Of a stretch of DNA of 64,000 nucleotides, positions 43,909 through 52,414 are shown one piece after another (the first letter of the stretch is position 1; each line of letters begins with the position of its first letter). The stretch comes from Candidatus Binataceae bacterium. Lineage in GTDB: Bacteria; Desulfobacterota; Binatia; Binatales; Binataceae. The DNA is taken from positions 486,545-550,544 of the forward strand of contig DASRHP010000009.1 of NCBI GenBank assembly GCA_035650475.1, in the 5' to 3' direction. The notes under the pieces are model-generated. The model was not told where the DNA came from. It made no database searches and saw only the letters and a list, made by a program, of their open reading frames with translations. Made by a program: the position numbers and the translations under genes.

Positions 43909-44523
43909 ATGAAGCTGTACTATTTTCCGTCTCCCAACCCGCAGAAGGTCCGCTTCGCACAGCTCGAACTGGGGATGGAGTGCGAGATGGTTCCAGTTGA
44001 TTTGACCCGGCGCGAACAGCGCACGCCCGAGTTCCTCGCGCTCAATCCATTCGGCAGGGTGCCGGTGCTGGTGGACGGCGATCTCACGCTATGGGAGTCG
44101 CACGCGATTCTCTGCTACCTGGGCGACAAAGCCGGAAGAATGTGGCCGACGACGGCGGCTGGGCGGGCCGACGCGTTGCGCTGGCTCTTCTTTCTCTCGA
44201 CGCACATTTCGCCGCCGGCCACCGACCTCGTCTATAATCGCATCGCGAAGCGGCTGCTCGGGCTCGAGCCTGATCACGACGCGATCGCGCGCGGCGAGAG
44301 CGCGCTGCCCGAGGTTCTTCGGGTTGTCGAAGACCGCCTGGCGAAGAGCAAATGGCTGCTGGGCGATCGCTTCACGCTGGTCGAATGCGGCTTTGGGCCG
44401 GTGCTTAACGTGATCGAGAAGGCGCAGTTCAGCCTCGCCGACTTTCCGAACATTCGCGCCTACCTCGAAGCGCTCCGAGCGCGCCCGGCGTGGAAGGCCA
44501 CGCCGAAGCTGCCCGGGCTCTGA
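43909..44523 (+). CDS. Glutathione S-transferase
   Basis: A 204-residue GST. The thioredoxin half starts KLYYFPSPNPQKVRFAQLEL, with serine or tyrosine near residues 3-8 as possible thiol activators. The glutathione-contact loop reads NPFGRVPVLVDGDLTLWESH, AILCYL. The C-terminal helical half ends WLLGDRFTLVECGFGPVLNV. It closes the arsR-SRPBCC-DUF899 cluster with 23 bases to the previous gene. Role: probably detoxification of an electrophile sensed by that regulator (inference). Confidence 0.88.
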   Translation: MKLYYFPSPNPQKVRFAQLELGMECEMVPVDLTRREQRTPEFLALNPFGRVPVLVDGDLTLWESHAILCYLGDKAGRMWPTTAAGRADALRWLFFLSTHISPPATDLVYNRIAKRLLGLEPDHDAIARGESALPEVLRVVEDRLAKSKWLLGDRFTLVECGFGPVLNVIEKAQFSLADFPNIRAYLEALRARPAWKATPKLPGL

Positions 44524-44583
44524 GGGAGCTCGCGCGGCGAAGCAACTCGCCCGGCCCGCGGAAGCGGCGCAACCAGAACAGAC

Positions 44584-44612
44584 AGTCGGGCGGCGTTGAA
44601 GCCCGCCCGACT
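44584..44612. terminator. Bidirectional hairpin between convergent genes
   Basis: AGTCGGGCGG and CCGCCCGACT form perfect 10-base arms around a nine-base loop, exactly between the GST stop (44523) and the stop of the minus-strand secreted protein (44624). No T-run is present on either side, so it is terminator-like rather than canonical. Confidence 0.55.
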
Positions 44613-44623
44613 CATCCTCCGCA

Positions 44624-45049
44624 TTATGAACCGGCGGAAGCGGGCGCGCCCGACTTCATCGCGTCCGCAATCTTGTGGTGCAGCTTGGCGAGGTCCTCGC
44701 TCTCCCGCGCGATCTGGTTGTACAGCCGGGTCAGGTTGCGGCAGTAGCGCTTGGCCGCGGTCTCGCCGAAGCGTTCGCCCTTGAGCTGCCGCTCGGTGGT
44801 TTCCTTCACGTAACAGTCGTACTGGTTGTGATAGCTCTCGGCCGCCTTGCGGGCTTTGGTCGCTTCGGCCTCGTAGTAGGCCGCGATTGCCTCGTGATCC
44901 TCGGCCGTCTTCGCGTTCTGGATGTAGTTCCCGATGTTAGTCGAGGTCACGGTTTCCTGAGCGAAGCCGCCGGTCGGGCATAGCCCGACCATTGCTAGCA
45001 GCAGCCCGACGATAGCCAGGCTGCGAATCCGATCAAACGGCATATACAT
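44624..45049 (-). CDS. Secreted helical protein
   Basis: A 141-residue protein with a signal peptide (IRSLAIVGLLLAMVGLCPTG, GFAQE). The mature part is mostly helical and charged (YYEAEATKARKAAESYHNQY, CYVKETTERQLK, RLYNQIARESEDLAKLHHKI) with two cysteines that could pair. No family was recognised. AAGGAGG lies six bases before the ATG at 45049. A candidate sigma-54 promoter at 45086-45101 would start transcription about 26 bases upstream of the ATG. Confidence 0.75.
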   Translation of the reverse strand: MYMPFDRIRSLAIVGLLLAMVGLCPTGGFAQETVTSTNIGNYIQNAKTAEDHEAIAAYYEAEATKARKAAESYHNQYDCYVKETTERQLKGERFGETAAKRYCRNLTRLYNQIARESEDLAKLHHKIADAMKSGAPASAGS

Positions 45050-45085
45050 GGCTCCTCCTTGAACTGAGTATTTGAAGCACCTCAG

Positions 45086-45101
45086 AGCCAAAATCATGCC
45101 A
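45086..45101 (-). promoter_or_regulatory. Candidate sigma-54 promoter (minus strand)
   Basis: Read leftwards, TGGCATGATTTTGGCT has the invariant GG and GC in 12-base register and differs from TGGCACGN4TTGCW at the sixth base and one base of the -12 box. The predicted start near 45075 leaves a short leader with a strong ribosome site before the secreted-protein ATG. Confidence 0.5.
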
Positions 45102-45285
45102 ACAAAGTTAACTGGGTAGCGTGACCCCTTAGTGTGCAGGCTGAGCCGCGCCGGCGGTATGAATCCTGCTTTCCCTGCGGGGAGGGAAGAACCTCGGTGG
45201 CGAAGTCCCACATACAGAGGCGCCAAGTCGCAAAGGCGAGGCTGAGGCGCTCGTTCGATGCATACCCTCGGGTTTGCCGTACGCG
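45102..45285. other. Intergenic region with several potential stems
   Basis: This gap before mlaE holds GCAGG...CCTGC enclosing CCGC/GCGG (about 45137-45170), a hairpin TTCCCT/AGGGAA (about 45172-45190), and a GAGGCGCC...GGCGCTC pair (about 45216-45252). GC-rich DNA forms such stems easily, so this is weak evidence for a structured RNA. No gene is seen. Confidence 0.3.
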
Positions 45286-46443
45286 ATGGAATCAACTCTG
45301 ACTCCAACGGAGACACCTGCCGAGCACAGGCTCAGCTACGGCCGTCTTCCTGACGGGACGCTGATGGTTACCGTGGGTGGCTCCTGGAACTTGAACGCTG
45401 GGCTTCCGTCGCTGGCTGAATTCGAAAGCGCGCTGGACGGCCAGCCACCGCGCAGGGTGGCGTTCGATTGTCGCGGGTTGCGAGCGTGGGACAGCAGCCT
45501 GGTGACATACCTGACCGAGGTCGCGCGGCTGGCTGATGAGCATCATCTCGCGCTGGACCGCGCGGGCTTGCCGGCTGGGGCTCGCCGGCTGCTCGAATTG
45601 GCTGAAGCCGTGCCCGAGAAGAGGGGTGGCCGCGCTCCGCCGGTGCGCGCGGGGCTGCTCGCGCGCGTGGGCATGATAAGCATCGGCTGCGGCGTTTCGG
45701 TCGGGCAGTTTCTCGCCTTCCTCGGCGAAGTAGGCGTTGCGGCGCGTCAATTTCTGCGCGGCCGGGCGCGCTTTCGCCAATCGGATTTCCTGCTCATCCT
45801 CCAGGAGTGCGGCGCCGACGCGCTCGGCATCGTCACCCTGATCGCCTTTTTGGTCGGGACGATTCTTGCCTTTATGGGCGCAGTGCAGCTGCGCCGCTTC
45901 GGCGCCTCGATCTACGTCGCTGATATGGTCGCGATCGGCGTGGTGCGCGAGATGGGCGCGATGATGACCGCGATCATCATGGCCGGGCGCACCGGCGCGG
46001 CCTTCGCTGCCCAGCTCGGCACGATGAAGGTGACCCAGGAGATCGACGCGCTGACCACGATCGGCATTTCGCCGATGGAGTTTCTGGTGCTGCCGCGCCT
46101 GATCGCGCTGACGCTGATGATGCCGTTGCTGACGGTGTACGCCGACTTGGTGGCGATGGTCGGTGGCGCGAGTATCGGCACCCTGATGCTGCATCTGCCG
46201 ATGATCACCTACTACCAGGAGACGCTCCACGCGCTCACGTTGACTCAGCTCTTTGGCGGCCTCTTCAAGGCCACCGCCTACGGCGTCCTGATCGCGCTCG
46301 CCGGATGCCTGCGCGGCTTCCAATGCGGGCAGAGCTCCTCGGCGGTGGGCGACGCGGCGACCGCCGCCGTGGTCACCAGCATCGTGCTGGTGGTCAGCGC
46401 GTGCGGCCTCTTCGCCTGGGTGTTCGATGTGCTCGACATCTGA
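45286..46443 (+). CDS. mlaE: MlaE-type ABC transporter permease with N-terminal STAS domain
   Basis: A 385-residue protein. Residues 10-115 are a STAS-like domain (LPDGTLMVTVGGSWNLNAGL, FDCRGLRAWDSSLVTYLTEV). Residues 125-385 are the MlaE permease with five or six transmembrane helices, including LGIVTLIAFLVGTILAFMGA, VREMGAMMTAIIMAGRTGAA and MKVTQEIDALTTIGISPMEF. It forms the membrane core of the MlaFEDB phospholipid transporter. The fused STAS domain may replace a separate MlaB. It leads an operon with mlaF, mlaD and a lipoprotein gene. Confidence 0.93.
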   Translation: MESTLTPTETPAEHRLSYGRLPDGTLMVTVGGSWNLNAGLPSLAEFESALDGQPPRRVAFDCRGLRAWDSSLVTYLTEVARLADEHHLALDRAGLPAGARRLLELAEAVPEKRGGRAPPVRAGLLARVGMISIGCGVSVGQFLAFLGEVGVAARQFLRGRARFRQSDFLLILQECGADALGIVTLIAFLVGTILAFMGAVQLRRFGASIYVADMVAIGVVREMGAMMTAIIMAGRTGAAFAAQLGTMKVTQEIDALTTIGISPMEFLVLPRLIALTLMMPLLTVYADLVAMVGGASIGTLMLHLPMITYYQETLHALTLTQLFGGLFKATAYGVLIALAGCLRGFQCGQSSSAVGDAATAAVVTSIVLVVSACGLFAWVFDVLDI

Positions 46444-46447
46444 GCCG

Positions 46448-47278
46448 ATGGATGAAACGGGCGGCGCGACGGCCACGCCATCGAATATCGCGGCCACGTT
46501 TGCGCCGGCCGAGGCCCACGTCACGGTGCGCGACCTCTGCCTCAGCTACGGCGCGTTCGTGGTGCTGCACGGCCTGAATTTCAGCGTGCGGCGCGGCGAG
46601 ATTTTCATCGTGATGGGCCCCAGCGGCTGCGGCAAAAGCACATTGCTCAACGCGATGGTCGGGCTGAAGGAGCCGGAGAGCGGCGACATCTTCTACGGCG
46701 GGGTCAACTTCACCCAGGCCAGCGCCGAAGAGCGCCGTGCGCTGCTCCAGCGCGTCGGCGTGCTCTTCCAGTCGGGCGCGCTGTGGAGTTCGATGACGCT
46801 GGCCGAGAACGTCGGCCTTCCGCTGAGCGAGTTCACCCGGCTCAGCCCGGGCGAGGTCCGCGAGGTCGCTTCGGCCAAGCTCGCGCTGGTCGGGTTGCGC
46901 GGCTTCGAAGACTATTACCCGGCCGAGATCAGCGGCGGGATGCGCACGCGGGCGGGGCTGGCGCGCGCGATGGCGCTGGACCCTGAGATCCTGTTCTTCG
47001 ATGAGCCGACGGCGGCGCTCGACCCGATAAGCGCGCGCAGGCTCAACGATTTGATCCTCGAGCTGCGCGACAGTCTGGGTGCCACCTTCGTCGTGGTCAC
47101 CCACGACCTGACCACCATCTTTCGCATCGGCACCAACAGCGTGTTCATCGATCCGACGACCCGCACGGTGATCGCGTCCGGAGATCCAAAGCGCCTGCGC
47201 GCGGAGTGCCAGGACGACCGTGTGCGCCTGTTCTTGGGCAGCGCCGACGCCGCGCGCCCGGGGAGCGCCCATGCTTAA
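46448..47278 (+). CDS. mlaF: MlaF-type ABC transporter ATPase
   Basis: A 276-residue ATPase. After a 25-residue N-terminal tail it shows Walker A GPSGCGKST (about residues 58-66), a Q-loop in RVGVLFQSGALWSS, the signature ISGGMRTRAGLARAM (the MlaF-type SGGM replaces SGGQ), Walker B EILFFDEPTAALDP and the switch histidine in VVVTHDLTTI. It powers the phospholipid transporter formed with MlaE and MlaD. Start at 46448 follows the mlaE stop by four bases; GTG/ATG variants upstream would overlap mlaE. Confidence 0.95.
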   Translation: MDETGGATATPSNIAATFAPAEAHVTVRDLCLSYGAFVVLHGLNFSVRRGEIFIVMGPSGCGKSTLLNAMVGLKEPESGDIFYGGVNFTQASAEERRALLQRVGVLFQSGALWSSMTLAENVGLPLSEFTRLSPGEVREVASAKLALVGLRGFEDYYPAEISGGMRTRAGLARAMALDPEILFFDEPTAALDPISARRLNDLILELRDSLGATFVVVTHDLTTIFRIGTNSVFIDPTTRTVIASGDPKRLRAECQDDRVRLFLGSADAARPGSAHA

Positions 47279-48296
47279 GCGCGCGCAGCCGGAGCTGATC
47301 GGCGCCTTCGTGCTGGGGGCGGTCGCGCTGGTGGTGGCGGCGGTGGTGATCCTTGGCTCGGGGCGGCTCTTCCGCAAGACCTACGACTTCGTCCTCTTCT
47401 TTGACAGCAACGTCAACGGCCTGCGGGTGGGCGCGCCGGTGAAGTTTCGCGGAGTCGAAATCGGCCGCGTCACCGATATTCGGCTGAGCATCAGCCAGCT
47501 CAACGGGGTCAAGCCGCGCCGCTTCTCGCGCATCGCTATCCCGGTCCTGATCGAGATCGATCACGAGCGGATCCTGCTCGGCGGCGTGCCCCAAATCGAT
47601 TTCGACGACCCGCGCCAGATCGACCGCCTGATCCAGGACGGCCTGCGCGGCCAGCTCGCCCTGGAGAGCATCCTGACCGGCTTGCTCTACGTGAATCTCG
47701 AGATGCGCCCCTCGACCCGGCCACGCCTGCTGCTGCCCAAGTCGTCGACTTATCACGAGATTCCCACCCTGCCGACCCAGCTTGAACAGATCCAGGAGCA
47801 GATCGCCGAGATCGTCTCCAAGCTTAACGAAACCGACTTCCAGGGCTTCATCGATTCGACCAAGGGCACCTCCGACTCGATCCGGGAATTCATCGAGTCG
47901 CCGCAGGTGCGCGGCACGGTCGAGTCGATGCAGAGCACGCTTGACAACATGAACAAGACGATGGCGCAGCTGCGGCGCGCGATGAGCCAGATGGACGCGC
48001 GGATGGGTTCACTGTTGAGCGATGCCGACCGGCTGCTGGTCGATACCGACCGCGCGATGAAGCAGGCTCAGGACACCCTGAACACCCTCCAGGCGAGCAT
48101 CGAGCCCGGCTCGCCGCTCGCCTACAAGCTCAATCAGACGCTCGACGAGCTGTCGGCGACCGCGGCCTCGATGCGGCAGTTGACCGACTACCTGCAACGC
48201 AACCCGTCCGCCCTTATCCGGGGCAAACACTTTCCCGCCGGCTCAGCGGCGGACTCTCGCGCGCAACCAGCCGCGCCAGTGGGTAACTCGCCATGA
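47271..48296 (+). CDS. mlaD: MlaD-type MCE-domain protein
   Basis: A 341-residue protein with one N-terminal transmembrane helix (LIGAFVLGAVALVVAAVVIL) and an MCE domain (residues 38-120: YDFVLFFDSNVNGLRVGAPV, KFRGVEIGRVTDI). The C-terminal half is helical or coiled-coil (VRGTVESMQSTLDNMNKTMA, MKQAQDTLNTLQASI). That is longer than E. coli MlaD and closer to PqiB/Mce-type proteins whose helices form a periplasmic tunnel. It overlaps mlaF by eight bases and the lipoprotein gene by four. Confidence 0.92.
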   Translation: MLKRAQPELIGAFVLGAVALVVAAVVILGSGRLFRKTYDFVLFFDSNVNGLRVGAPVKFRGVEIGRVTDIRLSISQLNGVKPRRFSRIAIPVLIEIDHERILLGGVPQIDFDDPRQIDRLIQDGLRGQLALESILTGLLYVNLEMRPSTRPRLLLPKSSTYHEIPTLPTQLEQIQEQIAEIVSKLNETDFQGFIDSTKGTSDSIREFIESPQVRGTVESMQSTLDNMNKTMAQLRRAMSQMDARMGSLLSDADRLLVDTDRAMKQAQDTLNTLQASIEPGSPLAYKLNQTLDELSATAASMRQLTDYLQRNPSALIRGKHFPAGSAADSRAQPAAPVGNSP

Positions 48297-49006
48297 AAAC
48301 ATTTGCGTCAAACCCGTGTGCGCGAAGATCGCTTGCGTTCGCGCTTGCCGTTTTCCTGCTCGGCGCCGCCGGATGCTCTTCGCTGCTCGAGCCGCGCCCC
48401 GACCCGTCGCGGTTCTACCTGCTGACGCCGCAGCCGCCCGCGGGCGAAGTGAGTCCGGCGAGCGCTGGCGGTAGCCTGTCCGTCGGGCTTGGCCCGATCA
48501 CGATGCCTGCTTACCTGGATCGGCCGCAGACCGTGACGCGTGTCGGCGCCAACGAGCTGCGGATTTCCGAGGTCGATCGCTGGGCCGAGCCGCTGGCGAA
48601 GAACTTCGCGCGTGTGCTCGGCCAGGACCTTGCCGCCCGTCTCGACGGCGCGCGCCTGCACGACTATCCGTGGTACAACTCGACGGCGATCGACTATCAG
48701 ATCGAGGTCGCGGTCCATCGTTTCGAAACCGACGCCTCCGGACAGAACCTGCTCGCGGCGCGCTGGACGATTCTCGATGGGCGCGACAAGCGGATGCTCG
48801 ATGCAAGCAACACGATGCTTGCCCAAAGCAGCGCCCCGGGCGACGTAGCGGCAAGCACCGCCGCACTCAGCCGGATCGTCGCCGAATTCAGCGAACAGAT
48901 AGCGGCTACGCTGCGCCGGCTGGGTGAGCAGCGCCAGGCCGCGGCCGAGGCGATTCCGCCGCGACCGCGGGCACTGCTGCGAGCCGGCACGCCCTCCGCG
49001 CGATGA
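48293..49006 (+). CDS. ABC-type transport auxiliary lipoprotein (PqiC-like)
   Basis: A 237-residue lipoprotein. The signal peptide (RRSLAFALAVFLLGAAGCSS) carries the lipobox GAAGC. The body has SRFYLLTPQPPA, VGLGPITMPAYLDRPQTVTR, ANELRISEVDRWAEPLAKNF and YQIEVAVHRFETDASGQNLL, the standard pattern of the ABC_trans_aux/PqiC family. It would act in the outer membrane or periplasm as partner of the Mce protein. The ATG overlaps the mlaD stop (ATGA). Its stop abuts that of the convergent gene within TGATCA. Confidence 0.9.
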   Translation: MKTFASNPCARRSLAFALAVFLLGAAGCSSLLEPRPDPSRFYLLTPQPPAGEVSPASAGGSLSVGLGPITMPAYLDRPQTVTRVGANELRISEVDRWAEPLAKNFARVLGQDLAARLDGARLHDYPWYNSTAIDYQIEVAVHRFETDASGQNLLAARWTILDGRDKRMLDASNTMLAQSSAPGDVAASTAALSRIVAEFSEQIAATLRRLGEQRQAAAEAIPPRPRALLRAGTPSAR

Positions 49007-50092
49007 TCACTGCTTCCAGCGCTCGGCGCTCAACTGGTTCCTGATCCAGTCGATATACCCGAGCGCGCCGTCGTCATACCATCCGCCCGAGTACCACTGC
49101 CCGATACATCCCCACAGCATCTGATCGCTGTTTCCATTGGGATACGTTGGATAGCCACTGTCAGGCGTGCGCTGTGCGAGGTAGGCGATGTCGCCGTTCA
49201 TGCAGGCGCGCTGCACGGCGAATCGGTAATCGACGTTGAACGCGGTGGAGGTCCGGATCATCGGCCAGGTGTAGGGCTGATAGATGTACTTTACCTGCAG
49301 GATGCCGTAACTCTGGCCGCAGCTCGTTCCGTCCCATGCTCCGGGGAAGCCGCTTCCCGGTGGGCAGCGCGAGGAATCACTGGTCCAATCGCCGACGCCC
49401 TGCGCACCCGCCTGCACGCCGGCCGACTCGCCCCACGCCTCGGCGCGGACCATATTCTCGTCGATCCCCCACTTGCACGCTGCCCACCGCAGGATCATGT
49501 CGGTTGACCCTGTGTAGTTGCCGTCGACCCGGTTCAGGTATGCGACCGGTACGGCGGCACCGGATTCGCCTTCGCGGAAGGCGGCGAGCTGATCGCTTGA
49601 TGGTTTCTGGGAGTTGGGCAGCGCGTTGATCGAAATCGTTTCAGGCGTGGCGGGAATGTTGTTCGCGCACCAGGCTTCGCCGGGCAGACTCGCTCCCGGG
49701 GCCAGGGTCGAAAAGTAAACGGTCGAGCCGGAAGAATTGTTCACGGACACCGTGACCGACTGGCTTGCGACCGGGACCGCGCCGTTTCTGAGAAAACTGT
49801 CCACTTTCAACGTATGCGAGCCGTTAGCGGCCTTGGTGGAATCCCACGTGAAAGTATAGGGCGGCGAGGTCGCCACCAGCTCGCCATCAACCTTCAGATG
49901 CGCCCACCAGGCGTCGGGACCCATCGAAGCCTTCACCGTGACCGTGCCGCTTACGCTGGCGCCGTCGGCGGGCGACAGGATGGTCACCGAGGCGTCGATC
50001 GCCCATGCGCGCGGCTGACCTCGCAGGGTCGGAGCCAGAATAATCAGTCCGATAATTACCGGCACGCCAGCCCAACAAATTCTACTCGTCAT
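49007..50092 (-). CDS. Secreted Ig-like/lysozyme-like protein (paralogue A)
   Basis: A 361-residue secreted protein with a signal peptide (VPVIIGLIILAPTLRGQPRA). Residues 30-120 form an Ig-like (Big) domain: SVTILSPADGASVSGTVTVK, DAWWAHLKVDGELVATSPPY, then FTWDSTKAANGSHTLKVDSF. The C-terminal half has a lysozyme-like pattern (ILRWAACKWGIDENMVRAEA, WGESAG, SCGQSYGILQVKYIYQPYTW), with a glutamate in AEAWGES as possible catalytic acid. It resembles the protein at 52685 in both regions. An AGGAGGAAAGG ribosome site precedes the ATG. Confidence 0.75.
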   Translation of the reverse strand: MTSRICWAGVPVIIGLIILAPTLRGQPRAWAIDASVTILSPADGASVSGTVTVKASMGPDAWWAHLKVDGELVATSPPYTFTWDSTKAANGSHTLKVDSFLRNGAVPVASQSVTVSVNNSSGSTVYFSTLAPGASLPGEAWCANNIPATPETISINALPNSQKPSSDQLAAFREGESGAAVPVAYLNRVDGNYTGSTDMILRWAACKWGIDENMVRAEAWGESAGVQAGAQGVGDWTSDSSRCPPGSGFPGAWDGTSCGQSYGILQVKYIYQPYTWPMIRTSTAFNVDYRFAVQRACMNGDIAYLAQRTPDSGYPTYPNGNSDQMLWGCIGQWYSGGWYDDGALGYIDWIRNQLSAERWKQ

Positions 50093-50267
50093 CCTTTCCT
50101 CCTCGCTTCGAAAGCGATACTCAACCATCGCGCGGGATGGCGCATCGGCGGATCCGTCGCACGCGCGCGTTGAGCCGGCGCTGACGGCGTCGGGGCCCAA
50201 CGCGGCAGCCCGATTTGTCCGGTAATTCCCCCTCAGCGCAGCGGCTCTCTGGAGCCCGCCCCCCCTC

Positions 50268-51749
50268 CTAACAATCAGCCGAAGAAGCGCTGGTAGCGAA
50301 TGGCTTCCAGCGCGGCGAACGCGTTGCGATCGCCAGCCTTCCTCCTCGTTTCATAGCTTCCGCCCGAGCATGAAATCCGCCGCCGGGCAGATAGCCGAGC
50401 GCGGCCACGATCCCGAGCAACGGTATCGCAGGCACCCGGAATCGCGCCGATGCCTCGCCGCCCGCCGCCAGCACGAGCAGGAGTATCGCGGTGCCGGTCA
50501 AGTACAGCGTCCAGAGGCGATACTCGCGGTCCGCGTTAAGGCATCGGCTGAGCGCGCGGCCCACTCCGACCCATACCGCCAGCGTTATCAAGAGCTGCGC
50601 GACGACTAGCACCGCCAGCAGGGGGGACCGCCACAGTTTGCGCACGACGGCTGCAAACCGTGTCAGGCTGGGCGCGCCCGCGTTAAGACCGTTGCCTGCC
50701 GACCAACCCTCGATACCCAACAGCCGGGCAAGCGGCGAGCGCACGGCCGTCAGCGCCAGGTAAACGCTGCTCTGCGCGGTCATCGCAAGTGCGCCGAGCG
50801 GCCGACGCATCAATTGCTCCATCGCAAGCCGTTCCATCCGCTCGGTCAGGGCCGCTGATTGCACGTCCGCTTCATAAATGTGCTCGTAACTCACGCCCAG
50901 CCTGCGGCCGAACGGCGCACGCATAGCTTCGAGCCGCGCTCCGCGCTCGCGCGCGGCCACGTCGGCCGCGCGGTAGTAGTACAGATTGATCGCGCCTACT
51001 GTGGAGAGTCCTGCAAAGCCGGCGCGTTGATAGTTGCGCCACGCCCAGCCAACAAGCGCGAGCGCGGGAATGCTGGCCGCGAGCGAGGCCAGGGCGAGCC
51101 GACGGCGCCAATTGAGCGAGGGTATTGCGAGATAGGGAATCGGGCCAATCAACGGAAACAGGATCGCAATCGGCCGCACCAGGATCGCGCAGGCGCCGGC
51201 GATGCCGGTCGTCAACGCCAGCGCAAAGTCGTGGCGCGGCCGCGTCGCAAGCATCAGTCCCGGCACGACGGCGAGCACCACCGCCAGCTGAAACAAAGTC
51301 TCCGGCATCACCGCGTTCGCCATCACGATCGAGGGCAAGTCGAAGGCCACTACCGCTTCGGCCAGAACCGCGGCCGCCGGGCTCCATCGCCGTCGCACCC
51401 ATGTCGCGACCAGCCAGCAGGTCACGCCCGCGAGCAGCGCCTGCGCCGCGATAATCCATCGCGTATCGGGCAACGTGGTGAGCAACAACGGGTAGCCGGG
51501 CGTGCGAAGAATTTCGGGGGATTCGCAAGCGCCGTCGAGCAGGCGAGCGAAGCCGCATCCATGTAACATACCGCGGGCGAGTTCCAGGTATTCGAAGGAA
51601 TCATCGGGCAGCAGCGCGAAGCCGAGGTCCGAGCGAAACAGTCCAATCGATCGGATGAACACCGCGATCGCCGCGAGCCATAGCGGCGCCCGGCTTCGCA
51701 GGCATTCCTGACGAGCCGTCAACGTCTCGCTGCACAATACCGCGGCCAT
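50268..51749 (-). CDS. GT-C/family 39-type membrane glycosyltransferase-like protein
   Basis: A 493-residue protein with 10-12 transmembrane segments. An early acidic motif LLPDDSFEYLELARGMLHG follows the first helix, as in ArnT/PMT-type GT-C enzymes that use polyprenyl-phosphate sugars. Other landmarks are SPEILRTPGYPLLLTTLPDT and the late EASARFRVPAIPLLGIVAAL. It probably transfers a sugar on the outer face of the membrane. The ATG at 51749 is chosen; GTG 51782 is in frame. It lies between the two Ig/lysozyme-like genes. Confidence 0.75.
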   Translation of the reverse strand: MAAVLCSETLTARQECLRSRAPLWLAAIAVFIRSIGLFRSDLGFALLPDDSFEYLELARGMLHGCGFARLLDGACESPEILRTPGYPLLLTTLPDTRWIIAAQALLAGVTCWLVATWVRRRWSPAAAVLAEAVVAFDLPSIVMANAVMPETLFQLAVVLAVVPGLMLATRPRHDFALALTTGIAGACAILVRPIAILFPLIGPIPYLAIPSLNWRRRLALASLAASIPALALVGWAWRNYQRAGFAGLSTVGAINLYYYRAADVAARERGARLEAMRAPFGRRLGVSYEHIYEADVQSAALTERMERLAMEQLMRRPLGALAMTAQSSVYLALTAVRSPLARLLGIEGWSAGNGLNAGAPSLTRFAAVVRKLWRSPLLAVLVVAQLLITLAVWVGVGRALSRCLNADREYRLWTLYLTGTAILLLVLAAGGEASARFRVPAIPLLGIVAALGYLPGGGFHARAEAMKRGGRLAIATRSPRWKPFATSASSADC

Positions 51750-52070
51750 GGTTCCCAACCACCGCCCCCTCCCGACCACCACGGCTGTGATCTTTGGTTG
51801 AAGCTGGGCTCAACCTGGTGTGGAAGGTGGAGTGTCGCGCATCTGCGAGCAAGGGGCATGCCCAAGCTGGTGTGCTCCAAGAAGGCGACGGAATCCTGTA
51901 CTAGCGGAGATTAGCCCACAATAGCGACCTACGTTAACAATACACCGATGAAATGTTTACCGCGCCGAATCTTCCATTCTCGGTCAGTTTTGCGCAGTTC
52001 TGATTTATCCGGATAAGAGTTGCGTACGAGTTCTAACCGAATTCATGACGCGAGAAAGATTCAAACAGTA

Positions 52071-52100
52071 GTAGATATCTACTAGCCGTTAGCTAGTAGA
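52071..52100. repeat. Nested palindromes (operator-like)
   Basis: GTAGATATCTAC (52071-52082) is a perfect 12-base palindrome. Overlapping it, TCTACTAGC (52078-52086) and GCTAGTAGA (52092-52100) form perfect 9-base arms around CGTTA. The element lies about 300 bases upstream of the candidate sigma-54 promoter, where an activator could bind and loop. Confidence 0.6.
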
Positions 52101-52398
52101 CAGATTCAGTAGCATCGGCCGGCGGGTTTTGCTTGCCGGACCTTGATCGCCGTCTCGGGCGAGGAAGCGGGTCAAACGTCGAGCCTCCCAAGCAGGCCGA
52201 GACAATCTGAACGCATGGTCCATTGCCGGGTTGCATCCAGTTGCCATGCAGAACCGCAGCAGCGAGTGATGCAAAACGGAATCAAAAGTTTAAACGATAT
52301 TAATTGGGGTTGCTCAGAGTCCATGTTTTAGGATCAATAAGGGCAGTTTAGTAAAAGTAATATAGTTAAAGATCGCAACTTAAGCTGATGCAGTGTGT

Positions 52399-52414
52399 TG
52401 GCACTTTTACTGCT
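52399..52414 (+). promoter_or_regulatory. Candidate sigma-54 promoter
   Basis: TGGCACTTTTACTGCT has a perfect TGGCAC -24 box, and GC at the right 12-base distance followed by T. It departs from consensus only at the seventh base and the first T of TTGCT. A start near 52426 implies a 260-base leader before the ATG at 52685. Confidence 0.6.

Noticed and set aside
45102..45285. Possible 6S RNA
   Set aside because: No long terminal closing stem or central bubble could be aligned by eye; kept only as an unassigned structured region.
52089..52331. Short open frames of about 60 residues on both strands in the 52 kb gap
   Set aside because: No ribosome site, no motif, and they overlap the palindromic and AT-rich regulatory region.
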